The notes: generated from the letters alone by a model not told the origin. A stretch of DNA of 64,000 nucleotides from VRUE01 sp963704505 (GCA_963704505.1 OY969912.1:1302001-1366000); one strand, 5' to 3'; positions 15,763-24,143 are shown, counted from the first letter of the stretch. Numbers and translations: made by a program.

Positions 15763-17739
15763 GCGCTCGGCCAGCGCCGCCGCGGTGATCTCCTCGGCGG
15801 CCATCGCCCGGCCGAAGTAGAAGCCCTGGACTACATCGCAGCCGAGCTCGGCGAGGCGGCGGTTGCACTCGGCCTCCTCGACGCCCTCGGCAACGACCCG
15901 GAGGCCCAGTTCGTGGCCGAGGCGCACGGTCGAGCGGACGATCGCCGCGTCGTCCTCGCTGCGCAGCATCCGCATCACGAAGGAGCGGTCGATCTTCAGC
16001 ACGTCGAGCGGCAGGCGGCGGAAGTAGGCGAGCGAGGAGTTGCCGGTCCCGTAGTCGTCGATTGCCAGCTTCACGCCGAGCTCGCTGAGCTGGGCGAGGA
16101 TCGAGCGCGCCCGGGGGATATCGGAGAGCGCCGATTTCTCGGTGATCTCGAGCTCGAGCAGCTCGGGGTCGACCTGCCAGCGGTCGAGCAGTTCCCGCAC
16201 TTCGTCGGGCAGGTGGAAGTCGAGCAGGTCGCGGGCGCTGATGTTGACCGCGACCCGCAGCGGCCGGCCCGCGTGCTGCCACTTGCCGCACTGGCGCAGG
16301 GCGGTGTCAAGGACGTGGCGGGTGAGCTGGCGGATCAGCCCCGTGTGCTCGGCGAGGGAGATGAAGGCATCGGGCATCAGCAGCCCGTGGCGCGGGTGCT
16401 GCCAGCGGACCAGGGCCTCGACCCCCATCAGCTCGCCGCTGGCCGGGTCGCACTGGGGTTGGTAATCGACGATCAGCTCGTCGTTGCCGATCGCCCGGTG
16501 CAGGTCGGCGATCAGTGCCAGGCGCTCGGGCGAGTAGACGTCGTGCTCGCGCTCGTAAAGCGCCGGGGTGTGGGTTTCCTTGCTGCGGTACATGGCGACG
16601 TCGGCACGCCGCATCAGGGTTTCGACGTCGCTGCCGTGCTCGGGGTAGAGGGCGATGCCGACGCTGGCGTCGACGGAGAGCTCGACCCCGTCGACGCTGC
16701 GCGGGTGGGAGAGGACGGCGCACACCTTCTGGGCGAGGGCGAGGATCGCGGAGCTGTCGTTGAGGCCGAGGGCGAGGATGCCGAACTCGTCGCCGCCGAG
16801 CCGGGCGATCGTGTCGCCCTCGCGCATGTAGCCGGGCAGGTCTTCGGCGATCAGGCTGAGCAGGCAGTCGCCGCTGTCGTGACCGAGCGTGTCGTTGACG
16901 TCCTTGAAGCGATCGAGGTCGAGCAGCATCACCGCGACACTGGTCCCGTTGGCGGCCGCTTCGGCGATCGCCACTTCCGCCTTGTCGTGGAAGAGCGCGC
17001 GGTTGGGGAGGCCGGTCAGGTCGTCGTGGAAGGCCTTGTGCTCGATCTCCCCGAGCTGGTTGCGCATCGTGCGCGAGGCGCGTTTGAGGATCGGGAAGTA
17101 GGAGAGGTAGAGGACGAGGAGGAGGATCGCGGCGCCGAGCGCCAGGGGGATGAAGATTTCCCGCGCGTTGCTCGCGATCGGCCCGTAGTCGGCGTAGAGC
17201 TCGAGCACGCCGGCGGGACGGCCGCCCGGGCCGCCGACGCCGACCGGGACGTAGCTCTCGAGGACCCGGGGGTTGGGGCCGGAGCCGCCCTCGGCGTTGA
17301 GGTGGGTGACGTCTCCTACCGGGTTGCCCTCCATGATCTCGGGGATCTCGTCGAAGTCGTCGGGCCGGGTGCCGATCAGGTCGTGTTCGGAGGAGTAGAC
17401 GACGGTGCCGCTCTCGTCGTAGAGCTTGGCGCGCAGGATCCCGGGAGTGAGGAGCTGGCGGTGGGCGATCCGGTCGAGCGCGGCGAGGCGGGCACCGCTG
17501 GCGGGCCCGTCGAAGTCCGCGGCGTGGAGCTCACCGGGCAGCACCGAGTCGGCGATGTACTCGGTGTGGCTCATCGTGTTGTCCTCGGCGCGATTGGTCG
17601 AGTAATCACGCACGAAGAAGAAGGCGGCGACCGCCGCGGCGATCAGCGCCACCCCCGCGTAGAGCGCGAACGTGCGGACCAGGCTTCGTGGCGGCCCGCC
17701 TTTCCGAAAGCGGCCTCTGATGGCTTGCCAGAGCGACAT
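15739..17739 (-). CDS. Membrane GGDEF-EAL protein (dual cyclic-di-GMP enzyme)
   Basis: A 666-residue protein. Residues about 20-40 and 215-235 are membrane helices that flank an extracytoplasmic sensor region of roughly 170 residues. The GGDEF domain holds RLGGDEF with an intact RxxD inhibitory site (REGD) five residues upstream. The EAL domain shows EALVRW, NISARDL, LEITEKS, DDYGTGNSSLAY and LKIDRSF, all residues expected in an active phosphodiesterase. Both activities may therefore work. The start is ATG 17739 (MSLWQAIRG); the longer frame lacks a ribosome site. It converges with the anti-sigma gene and diverges from an SRPBCC gene only 72 bases away. Confidence 0.94.
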   Translation of the reverse strand: MSLWQAIRGRFRKGGPPRSLVRTFALYAGVALIAAAVAAFFFVRDYSTNRAEDNTMSHTEYIADSVLPGELHAADFDGPASGARLAALDRIAHRQLLTPGILRAKLYDESGTVVYSSEHDLIGTRPDDFDEIPEIMEGNPVGDVTHLNAEGGSGPNPRVLESYVPVGVGGPGGRPAGVLELYADYGPIASNAREIFIPLALGAAILLLVLYLSYFPILKRASRTMRNQLGEIEHKAFHDDLTGLPNRALFHDKAEVAIAEAAANGTSVAVMLLDLDRFKDVNDTLGHDSGDCLLSLIAEDLPGYMREGDTIARLGGDEFGILALGLNDSSAILALAQKVCAVLSHPRSVDGVELSVDASVGIALYPEHGSDVETLMRRADVAMYRSKETHTPALYEREHDVYSPERLALIADLHRAIGNDELIVDYQPQCDPASGELMGVEALVRWQHPRHGLLMPDAFISLAEHTGLIRQLTRHVLDTALRQCGKWQHAGRPLRVAVNISARDLLDFHLPDEVRELLDRWQVDPELLELEITEKSALSDIPRARSILAQLSELGVKLAIDDYGTGNSSLAYFRRLPLDVLKIDRSFVMRMLRSEDDAAIVRSTVRLGHELGLRVVAEGVEEAECNRRLAELGCDVVQGFYFGRAMAAEEITAAALAERSDVARRR

Positions 17740-17811
17740 CGCCTCTGTTACATCGGCACGCGGGCGGGTGAGGATGAGAGTCGGGAGCGCCCCGTTAGGG
17801 TGGTCGGAGGA

Positions 17812-18258
17812 ATGCGGCGCTCGATTCGGGTCACCAGAAAGCTCAATGCCTCGCCGGAGGCGGTGTTCGACGTGCTCGCCGATCACGCGCGCTATGACCG
17901 CTTCGACGGCGTCCGGCGCTCAGAGCTGACTCGAACCGGGGAGCCCGATCCCAACGGCCTCGGCGCCGTGCGCTGGGTGTGGCTCGGGCCGCTCCGCTTC
18001 GAAGAGGAGGTCACCGCGTATGAACCCCCCGTCCGGCTCGATTACCTGATCCGCGACGTGCGCGGCCTTCCTCTCAGCCACGAGGGCGGCAGCATCCGGC
18101 TCTCGCCGACCGAGTCCGGGACCTACGCCGTCTGGACCTCCGTCTTCGAGATCCCGATCCCGGTGGTCGGACCCGCGATGGACCACATTTTCTCCAGGCA
18201 GCTCGAACAGGGCTTCGGCGCCACGCTCGAGAAGAGCGCCCTGCTGGCGAGCGGCTAG
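17812..18258 (+). CDS. SRPBCC (START-like) family protein
   Basis: A 148-residue protein of the polyketide-cyclase/dehydrase-like SRPBCC superfamily. It has the opening IRVTRKLNASPEAVFDVLADHARYDRF typical of the helix-grip fold, and it ends in a long C-terminal helix (ALLASG). Such proteins bind small hydrophobic ligands; the ligand here is unknown. A GGAGG sits only one base before ATG 17812, too close for normal use. A TAGGGT hexamer at 17796-17801 hints at a short or absent leader. Divergent from the GGDEF-EAL gene. Confidence 0.85.
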   Translation: MRRSIRVTRKLNASPEAVFDVLADHARYDRFDGVRRSELTRTGEPDPNGLGAVRWVWLGPLRFEEEVTAYEPPVRLDYLIRDVRGLPLSHEGGSIRLSPTESGTYAVWTSVFEIPIPVVGPAMDHIFSRQLEQGFGATLEKSALLASG

Positions 18259-18332
18259 CCGCCTAGGGGCAGCCGGCGACGCCCGAGGGCGGCGCAGCGG
18301 GAGCTGGTGCCGCTGAGGCTTACGTCGCCACC

Positions 18333-18539
18333 CTAGGTGGGGCCGGAGACGTAGACCAGGTTCTGCTGGGAGTCGGCGCCGATCTGGACGACGGGTTTGG
18401 TCGCGCCGGACCAGTCGGACGTGAAGAGGAGGACGCCCTGGGTCGGGCTGATCCGGAAGCCGGAGGTAGTTCGAAGACCCCGGCACTCGAGGAGGGAGTG
18501 GTCCCGCAGTGGGTCGACCACGCCGAGCGGGAGACGCAT
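18333..18539 (-). CDS. Possible small protein or C-terminal remnant
   Basis: A 68-residue frame in an otherwise gene-free 362-base gap between the SRPBCC gene and the secreted coiled-coil gene. The last 45 residues look protein-like (LLFTSDWSGATKPVVQIGA and YVSGPT at the end), resembling the C-terminal strand of a secreted beta protein. The first 25 do not, and there is no signal peptide or clear ribosome site. It may be the tail of a decayed gene. Low confidence. Confidence 0.3.
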   Translation of the reverse strand: MRLPLGVVDPLRDHSLLECRGLRTTSGFRISPTQGVLLFTSDWSGATKPVVQIGADSQQNLVYVSGPT

Positions 18540-18620
18540 TGGCGGATCAAACCGGTCGGGAAGGAATCACCGTTCGCGACGTCCTGGGATTCGAAGGCCG
18601 AACCCAACGAAAGGTGACCC

Positions 18621-19250
18621 ATGAAGTCGAGCAAGAACAAGAGCGCGCAGGTGCTGCTGGCGGCGATCGTCGCGGCGATGATCGTCCTCCCCGTCGCGTT
18701 TGCCGGGGCCCAGGGCCCGACGGCGAGCGCCAGTGTCGGCGCCAAGAAGCAGCTCAAGGCGCTGAGCAAGAAGATCGGCAAGCTGAGCAAGCGGATCGCG
18801 ACCCTGGAGGCGAGCAAGCCGACAGTCCCGACCACCCTGCCGCCCAGCGGTCCGGCGGGCGGCGACCTGGCCGGCGCCTATCCCAACCCGACGATCGGCA
18901 CCGAAAAGGTGGGCACGAACGCGCTCGCCTTCGGTGGCGTCACCGGAGAAGACCTCGACACCGGCAGCGTCGGCGGCCTGTCCCTGGCGACCGCGACCGC
19001 GACGGTCGGCACCGGCGTCACGGTCAACCCCGGCGAAACCAAGACCGCGACGGTCACTTGCCCGGGCTCCTCACGCCTGCTGGGCGGCGGCTTCGAGTGG
19101 AGCGGCGCTGACAAAAACGGCGCCTCGATCATCTCCTCCTCGCCGACCTTCGTCGGCGACGCCGGCTTCACCTGGGAGGTCCAGGCGCGGGTCGACACCG
19201 GCGGGCAGGCAAACACGGTCTTCGCCGAGGCCCTCTGTCTCAACGCATAG
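18621..19250 (+). CDS. Secreted coiled-coil protein with tail-fibre-like motif
   Basis: A 209-residue exported protein. A signal peptide (KNKSAQVLLAAIVAAMIVLPVAFA) is followed by a Lys-rich coiled coil (LKALSKKIGKLSKRIATLE). Next comes the GGDLAGAYPNPTIG motif, well known from phage tail-fibre-like and bacterial surface proteins, and then a beta-rich C-terminal domain with two Cys that may form a disulphide (TCPGSSR, ALCLN). The coiled coil plus motif suggests a trimeric surface fibre. The ATG follows an AAAGGTGA ribosome site. A hairpin begins 3 bases after the stop. Confidence 0.75.
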   Translation: MKSSKNKSAQVLLAAIVAAMIVLPVAFAGAQGPTASASVGAKKQLKALSKKIGKLSKRIATLEASKPTVPTTLPPSGPAGGDLAGAYPNPTIGTEKVGTNALAFGGVTGEDLDTGSVGGLSLATATATVGTGVTVNPGETKTATVTCPGSSRLLGGGFEWSGADKNGASIISSSPTFVGDAGFTWEVQARVDTGGQANTVFAEALCLNA

Positions 19251-19252
19251 AT

Positions 19253-19271
19253 CCTGGGCCCCCGACCCAGG
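19253..19271 (+). terminator. Possible hairpin terminator
   Basis: A six-base stem CCTGGG / CCCAGG with a 7-base loop starts right after the stop of the secreted coiled-coil gene. It lacks a T-tract, so termination is uncertain. Confidence 0.35.
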
Positions 19272-19314
19272 GCCACCATCGCGCCGGTCGCTTCCTGAAT
19301 GGGGAGCGGCCGGC

Positions 19315-19497
19315 TCAGGTGATCGCGAGGACCAGGCAGAAGACGACGAAGAGCCCGAGCAGCGAGTAGAGCGCAATCGTCATCGTCCGCGTGCTGAGCC
19401 GCCCGATTCCCCGAGCGGCGAATTCCTCGCTCCGCCACTCACCGGTCTTCAGCCAGTGGTTGACGATCTCGAGGAAGCGGTTGAAAGCGAAGCCCAT
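19315..19497 (-). CDS. Small single-pass membrane protein
   Basis: A 60-residue protein. The N-terminal half is amphipathic (FNRFLEIVNHWLKTGEW); the C-terminal half is a membrane helix (IALYSLLGLFVVFCLVLAIT). The composition is convincing for a real membrane protein, but no family is recognised. Divergent from the VOC gene, with about 60 bases between the two starts. Confidence 0.55.
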   Translation of the reverse strand: MGFAFNRFLEIVNHWLKTGEWRSEEFAARGIGRLSTRTMTIALYSLLGLFVVFCLVLAIT

Positions 19498-19556
19498 AGG
19501 GCAGTATCGGCATGAGCGCCTTAAGAATCAACAAATTCCACCGAAGGAGCGGAAAC

Positions 19557-19940
19557 ATGCTCAAAGACGCAGAGGCATTCAACGGTTTCGCCGTCGATGA
19601 CCTGGAGAAGGCTCGCGCCTTCTACGCCGACACCCTGGGCCTCGAGGTCGAGACCTTCGAGAAGGGCGCCCCCCTGATCTCCCTCCACCTCCCCGACACC
19701 GGCAAAACGATGGTCTACGCCAAACCCGACAACCAGCCCGCGAACCACACGATCTTGAATTTCCGCGTCGATGACCTGGAGGCCGAGGTCGACGAGCTGG
19801 CGGGCCGTGGCATCGAGTTCGAGCGCTACGACGACTTCGACCAGAACGAGAAGGGCATCTCAGAGGGCGGCGGAGGCCCGAGGATCGCCTGGTTCAAGGA
19901 CCCGGCGGGGAATGTGCTGAGCGTTTTGGAAGAGAAGTAA
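19557..19940 (+). CDS. VOC (glyoxalase/bleomycin-resistance) superfamily protein
   Basis: A 127-residue cytosolic protein with two beta-alpha-beta-beta-beta modules: FNGFAVDDLEKARAFYADTLGL, then ILNFRVDDLEAEVDELAGRG and the closing FKDPAGNVLSVLEE. This is the VOC fold with a typical terminal Glu metal ligand. I chose ATG 19557 because AAGGAG lies 8 bases upstream; an ATG at 19512 has none. Substrate unknown; the fold includes lyases, dioxygenases and resistance proteins. Confidence 0.9.
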   Translation: MLKDAEAFNGFAVDDLEKARAFYADTLGLEVETFEKGAPLISLHLPDTGKTMVYAKPDNQPANHTILNFRVDDLEAEVDELAGRGIEFERYDDFDQNEKGISEGGGGPRIAWFKDPAGNVLSVLEEK

Positions 19941-20261
19941 GAGCCGTTCCGGCGACAGCGGATGCGTACGCCGTCGGTCGTTAGTGCAGCGCGTCTCACG
20001 CCATCTTGGGCTCGAGCAAGAAGACGTCGGTCTTCCAGTTGCCGGACCAAGCTGCGCGGAGGGCGTCTTTTGATCCAAGCGCGGCCAGCATCCGGCACTT
20101 CTCTTCGACCGGCTGGGCTTGGGTGATTTGTCCTAAGCCATCAATGCGGATGAAGTGACATGGCGCTGTCGGTAAGGGAAGTCCTGACCAGGCCGTCGAA
20201 GACCGGGCGCAGAGAAATTTGCGAATCGAGGCACGCACTGCCCCTTGTACCACCTGCTTCG
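19941..20261 (-). other. Gap with a possible protein fragment
   Basis: This 320-base stretch between the VOC gene and the cupredoxin gene has no convincing complete gene. On the minus strand, about 19996-20160 encodes a protein-like end (IDGLGQITQAQPVEEKC, FLLEPKMA) without a plausible in-frame start. Base composition appears less GC-rich than its neighbours. It could be a decayed gene or acquired fragment. Confidence 0.25.
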
Positions 20262-20813
20262 TCACCCGCCCCCGACAACCAGCACCGCGTGCATCCCTTT
20301 TTCGTCGTGGCCTTCCAGGTCGCACCACAGCCGATAGGTCCCTTCCGGCAGTTCGTAGGTTGCGGTCTTCTGGCTGCCGGGGACTACGGTTGAGATCTTC
20401 TCGGGGTGGGCTTCTTCGCCGGCGGGGGCGATGTCGAGGTTGTGGGGGTCTTCGCCGAAGTTCTGGAGCTGGACGGTGACTTTGCCGGCCGGGACTTCGG
20501 AGCGGCTGAGGGTGTAGCTGTACTCGACGGCTTTGACGCCCAGGGCCGTGCCGGTCGGTTCTTCTTCGGCCGGCGGTGGGGTCGGGGTCGGCGCGGCTGG
20601 GGGAGCAGGCGTGGCCGGCACCGCGGGGGCCACCGGCTCACACGTGAACCAGTGTTTGGTCCGCTTCATCCTCCTCACCTTGCCGTGGCGCTTGACCTTC
20701 TTGGTCACCTGCTTCGAGTGCTTCGTAACCACGCATTCGGCCGAAGCCGGCCCGGCGCTCACGGCAACAGCGAGGAGCGCGATGGCGAGCAGCCCGGCGG
20801 CTGCCCGCCTCAC
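20262..20813 (-). CDS. Secreted cupredoxin (plastocyanin-like) protein
   Basis: A 183-residue exported protein. The GTG at 20813 overlaps the stop of the DUF1501 gene by four bases (GTGA) and gives a signal peptide ending in AGPASA. A basic segment (KQVTKKVKRHGKVRRMKR) and a Pro/Ala-rich linker lead to a C-terminal cupredoxin domain. All four type-1 copper ligands are visible: His in DPHNL, then Cys, His and Met in LWCDLEGHDEKGMH. It is probably an electron carrier or copper-binding partner for the products of the two upstream genes, with which it forms an operon. Confidence 0.87.
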   Translation of the reverse strand: MRRAAAGLLAIALLAVAVSAGPASAECVVTKHSKQVTKKVKRHGKVRRMKRTKHWFTCEPVAPAVPATPAPPAAPTPTPPPAEEEPTGTALGVKAVEYSYTLSRSEVPAGKVTVQLQNFGEDPHNLDIAPAGEEAHPEKISTVVPGSQKTATYELPEGTYRLWCDLEGHDEKGMHAVLVVGGG

Positions 20814-22159
20814 GACTTCACCAGGACCGGTTTGGTGAAGCCGCTCGCTCCCGGAATGATGCTGGTCGAGTCGTGGCCGAGCCATTCCTCGAGCAGCGAG
20901 CAGTACATGCCCCTGAAGTCGCTGGTGACCCGCAGGTTGTCGTTGTCATCCAGGGTCGCCAGGCCGGGGAACTCGCCGACCATCTCGCCCTTGGCTTTGC
21001 TGCCGATCACGAAGGCGCAGCCCGCCGCGCCGTGGTCGGTGCCGGAGCTGTTCTCCTCCGGGCGCCTGCCGAATTCGCTCCAGACCTCGACCAGAACCCT
21101 GTCCTGGAGGCCGCGCGCCTCGAGGTCGCGCTGGAAGGCCAGCAGGCCGTCGCAGGTCGCCTGGAGGTTGCCCGGCAGGTCTTCGGCCTGGTCGGTGTGG
21201 GTGTCATAGCCACCGGCGGCGCTGATCGTCACCACGCGCATCGGCAGGCCGATGTCGATGTAGGCGGCGAGGCCGGCGAGCTTGTGGGCGAAGTAGTTGT
21301 CGGGGTATTTGACCGGGCTGGTGAAGTCGCCGACGCCGCCGAGTTCGGTGCGCAGCTGGTCGGTCTGGGCGGTGGCCCGGCGGACCTGGGAGAGGCCGGC
21401 CGAGTCGGAGGGGAGGGAGCCGAATTTGGCGAAGCTGCGGAACATCTCCGGCTCGATCGGATTGCTGACCTGGGACCAGAGGTCGTAGCCGTCGACGTCG
21501 TCGATCGCCGCCACCGGGCGCTGGGCGGTGGCGATCATCGGCGAGAGGGAGCCGTCCATCGAGAGGCCCTGCAGCGGGTTGTCTTCGTCGCCGACCTGGT
21601 CGATGTAGCGGCCGAGCCAGCCGGTGTGGAAGCCGACGTCGAGCTCACCGACCTCGTAGTAGTGGCGCGAGGTGAAGTGGGACTGGTCGGGGTGGTCGTA
21701 GCCGATCGCCGGGAAGGTGGAGACCTTGCCCTCGTCGTGCAGGGTCGCCAGGCCGGCGGCCGCCGGGTGCCACTGGAGGGTCGGGTCCTCGGTGAAGGTC
21801 GCGCCGGCCCCTTCGGGGAGCGCCAAGGTCGGGCGCAGCTGTTTGTACTTCGGGTCGCCGACCGGGGCGAGGACGCTGAGCGCGTCGATGCCGCCGTCGA
21901 AGAAGACAGAGATCAGGATCTTGTCGCTCTGCGCCGCCTGGGCGATGCCGTCCTCGAAGGCGGCGAAGGGAAGCTTCGACGCCCCGTACACCGCCAGCGC
22001 CATCCCCGCCGAGCGCGACAGGAAGGTGCGCCGCGAGAGTCCGGTGCCGGCCGGCTCGGGCATCCCCTGCTCGATCGAGGGCAGGCCTTTGCCGGCTTCG
22101 GCCGCCGCCGAGCGCAGGAGCTGGGAACGCGTGTAGTTGTTGCAGCAGCCGTGGCTCAT
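20810..22159 (-). CDS. DUF1501 family protein with Tat signal
   Basis: A 449-residue exported protein of the DUF1501 family (alkaline-phosphatase-like fold, function unproven). A twin-arginine signal is clear about 40 residues in: SRRTFLSRSAGMALAVYG. The family core follows, with FFDGGIDALSVLAP, a YDTHTDQ segment, and SEFGRRPEENSSGTDHG containing conserved Asp/His residues that may bind metal. ATG 22159 overlaps the DUF1800 stop by four bases (ATGA). DUF1501 and DUF1800 genes are known neighbours in many bacteria. Confidence 0.93.
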   Translation of the reverse strand: MSHGCCNNYTRSQLLRSAAAEAGKGLPSIEQGMPEPAGTGLSRRTFLSRSAGMALAVYGASKLPFAAFEDGIAQAAQSDKILISVFFDGGIDALSVLAPVGDPKYKQLRPTLALPEGAGATFTEDPTLQWHPAAAGLATLHDEGKVSTFPAIGYDHPDQSHFTSRHYYEVGELDVGFHTGWLGRYIDQVGDEDNPLQGLSMDGSLSPMIATAQRPVAAIDDVDGYDLWSQVSNPIEPEMFRSFAKFGSLPSDSAGLSQVRRATAQTDQLRTELGGVGDFTSPVKYPDNYFAHKLAGLAAYIDIGLPMRVVTISAAGGYDTHTDQAEDLPGNLQATCDGLLAFQRDLEARGLQDRVLVEVWSEFGRRPEENSSGTDHGAAGCAFVIGSKAKGEMVGEFPGLATLDDNDNLRVTSDFRGMYCSLLEEWLGHDSTSIIPGASGFTKPVLVKS

Positions 22160-23736
22160 TGGAGGAGGAGGTCGGGGCTGGTGCCGATCAGCTGAAGCAG
22201 GGCGTTCTGGCGCATCGCCCGGTAGGGGCCCCGCTCCCAGTCGGCCGTGGCAAGGTTTTCGGAGCGCTGGGCGAATTCGAGCAACGTCGCGCGGTGTTCT
22301 TCGCGGAGCGCCGGCGAGCTCCACGAGTGGGTCGCGCGGGTCAGCGCTTCGTCGGCGTTCTCGGTCTCGCTGTAGTCGTCGTTCCAGGCGTCGACGGCGA
22401 CGTTGTCGATCGCGTAGTAGGCGATGTTCCAGCGCGCCCGCATCCGCGAGGTATCGAGCCAACGGGTGTCATCCCAGCCGGAGACGTTGGGCGGCCAGAA
22501 GAGCACCTGCCCCGCCGGTTCGCAGAGCCAGGTCCAGGCGTCGGTGTCGATGTAGCGGCCGAGTGAGCGCAGCATCCCGGCCAGGTGGACGACCGGCGGT
22601 TTGACCATCGGGCCGCCTTCGTAGAAGGCCGGGCTCATCAGGACCTTCTCCAGCACCGGGCGGATCTGCATCCCGTTGTCGGTGTAGGCGGAGGTCAGTT
22701 CCGAGGCGACCTGCGCGCTCGGGGCCTCGGCGACGAAGTAGCTCCACAGCTTGGCGACGAAGAAGGAGGGATGGAGGGGGTTTTCGGTGCAGAGCCGGCA
22801 GGAGTCTTCCCAGTTCCAGTTGCCGGTCTTGCCGAAGATCGTCTTCGAGCCTTCGTCGTGGCGTTTGGGGTCGAAGCGGAAGTTGTGGGCGCCCTCCTCG
22901 TCGGACCAGTCGTTGCGCCAGCCGGTCAGCGCCCGGGCCTGTTCGCGGATGTCGTCCTCGGTGTAGGCGCCGCGGTCGGCGCCGAGGCTGAAGAGCTCCA
23001 TCATCTCGCGGCCGTAGTTCTCGTTCGCCCCGTACTTCGAGTTTTCGTTCCCGTTCAGCCACTGGAGCATCGCCGGGTCCTTGGTCACCGCCTTGAAGAG
23101 GTCGAGGAAGCCGCCGAAGCAGGCACCGCGGAAGAGGTTCGACTGGTCGATCATCTGCTGCGCCTTGGAGACGCTGGCCTGCGAGGTCGCGAACCAGTCG
23201 TGGAGGACGAGCGCCATCCGCTCGACCAGTGGCTGGTCGGAGCGGACCATGCGGTCCAGCCACCAGAGGTGGTCGTGGCCCCAGAGGTCGGCGGGCGCCA
23301 GCGGGTTGCCGTCGTCGTCGTGGGGGGCGGGGCCGTTGAGGTTCGCGGTGCCGCTCGGCCGGGTCAGCGATTCGACCGCCCTGACCAGCCCCATCGAGGC
23401 GAGGCCCTCGGCCTGGCCCGGGACGGGGCCAAAGCCGGCGCGGTTCAGCAGGCGGGTCGCCTGGGCGACGCCGAAGGGGCCCTGGTAAGCGCCCGCCGGT
23501 CGCGGGTCCGGGTTGGCCGGCGGCTGGCAGCGCTGCGTCGGCCTCGGGCCGGGGCCCTTGTGATGGTGGCGCTTGGGCTTGTGATGGTGGCGGACGTAGT
23601 AGGACTGGACCCGCCAGTCGCAGTCGCCCTGCGGAACCCAGCGGAAATGCTTGTCTTTCCAGACCTTCTTCTTGCGCTTGTGGTGCTGACCCTTCTTCGG
23701 GCCCTTCGAACGAGGTGTCGACTGGGGAATCGCCAT
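22156..23736 (-). CDS. DUF1800 family protein
   Basis: A 526-residue protein of family DUF1800, function unknown, almost always encoded next to DUF1501. Conserved segments include ATRLLNRAGFGP, MALVLHDWFATS, ENYGREMMELFSLG, YTEDDIREQARALTGW and LFWPPNVSGWD. The N-terminal 80 residues are unusually rich in Lys and His (HHKRKKKVWKDKH, VRHHHKPKRHHHKGPG), which could bind metal or anionic wall polymers. No classical signal peptide is visible. First gene of the three-gene operon. Confidence 0.92.
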   Translation of the reverse strand: MAIPQSTPRSKGPKKGQHHKRKKKVWKDKHFRWVPQGDCDWRVQSYYVRHHHKPKRHHHKGPGPRPTQRCQPPANPDPRPAGAYQGPFGVAQATRLLNRAGFGPVPGQAEGLASMGLVRAVESLTRPSGTANLNGPAPHDDDGNPLAPADLWGHDHLWWLDRMVRSDQPLVERMALVLHDWFATSQASVSKAQQMIDQSNLFRGACFGGFLDLFKAVTKDPAMLQWLNGNENSKYGANENYGREMMELFSLGADRGAYTEDDIREQARALTGWRNDWSDEEGAHNFRFDPKRHDEGSKTIFGKTGNWNWEDSCRLCTENPLHPSFFVAKLWSYFVAEAPSAQVASELTSAYTDNGMQIRPVLEKVLMSPAFYEGGPMVKPPVVHLAGMLRSLGRYIDTDAWTWLCEPAGQVLFWPPNVSGWDDTRWLDTSRMRARWNIAYYAIDNVAVDAWNDDYSETENADEALTRATHSWSSPALREEHRATLLEFAQRSENLATADWERGPYRAMRQNALLQLIGTSPDLLLQ

Positions 23737-23833
23737 GCCTGTGTTGCGGTCCGGGGCCCGGTCCGTACCCGTTCCTCGGCCCTGCGCTCAACCCGCGTGA
23801 AGTAAAGCCGCACGGCTGGACGTAAGGCTGACT

Positions 23834-23917
23834 CCAGGGGTGGCGAAAACGGCGCTGCGGGCGTATGTTTGTCCCAACTGGACCCCTGGGTGTCCGTTCG
23901 TTGGACAAAGGGGTCCA
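23834..23917 (+). promoter_or_regulatory. Interleaved inverted repeats in the zinc-ribbon gene leader
   Basis: Segment a (23868-23878, TTTGTCCCAAC) pairs with a' (23900-23909, GTTGGACAAA; one bulged C). Segment b (23879-23887, TGGACCCCT) pairs perfectly with b' (23909-23917, AGGGGTCCA). The order is a-b-a'-b', so the two helices are interleaved and, with no connecting bases, probably exclusive. ACCCCTGG (23882-23889) can instead pair perfectly with CCAGGGGT at 23834-23841. A GGAGG and the ATG at 23942 follow. This looks like a translational or folding switch. Confidence 0.5.
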
Positions 23918-23941
23918 TGGGAAAGCAACGGAGGTGGAGAG

Positions 23942-24133
23942 ATGTTCCAGTGCGAGAGGTGCGGCAGCAGTTACAGCGCGCGGCACGCGACGGGAATCGG
24001 GGATTGCCCACGATGCAAGGCGAGGGACAGCGTCGATGCGCCGCTCTCCTTCAGGCCGTTCAGCAGGAGCCTTCCGTCCCGGCTTGAGAAAGCCGAGGAC
24101 GAGGTGGTTTCGGAGGCAACCACTTCCGGGTAA
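23942..24133 (+). CDS. Small zinc-ribbon protein
   Basis: A 63-residue protein. The first 30 residues form a four-cysteine zinc ribbon: C-E-R-C near the start and C-P-R-C about 15 residues later, with the knuckle sequence CERCGSSYSARHATGIGDCP. The C-terminal half is basic and probably disordered. ATG 23942 has GGAGG about 7 bases upstream. An in-frame ATG at 23840 would add 34 residues but would consume the inverted-repeat leader. It could bind nucleic acid or another protein; no specific function is assigned. Confidence 0.7.
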   Translation: MFQCERCGSSYSARHATGIGDCPRCKARDSVDAPLSFRPFSRSLPSRLEKAEDEVVSEATTSG

Positions 24134-24143
24134 ATGACCAGGC

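Noticed and set aside
15913..18258. A 781-residue plus-strand frame through the GGDEF-EAL region
   Set aside because: Only its last 148 residues (SRPBCC domain, from 17812) are real; the rest is antisense to intact GGDEF and EAL motifs.
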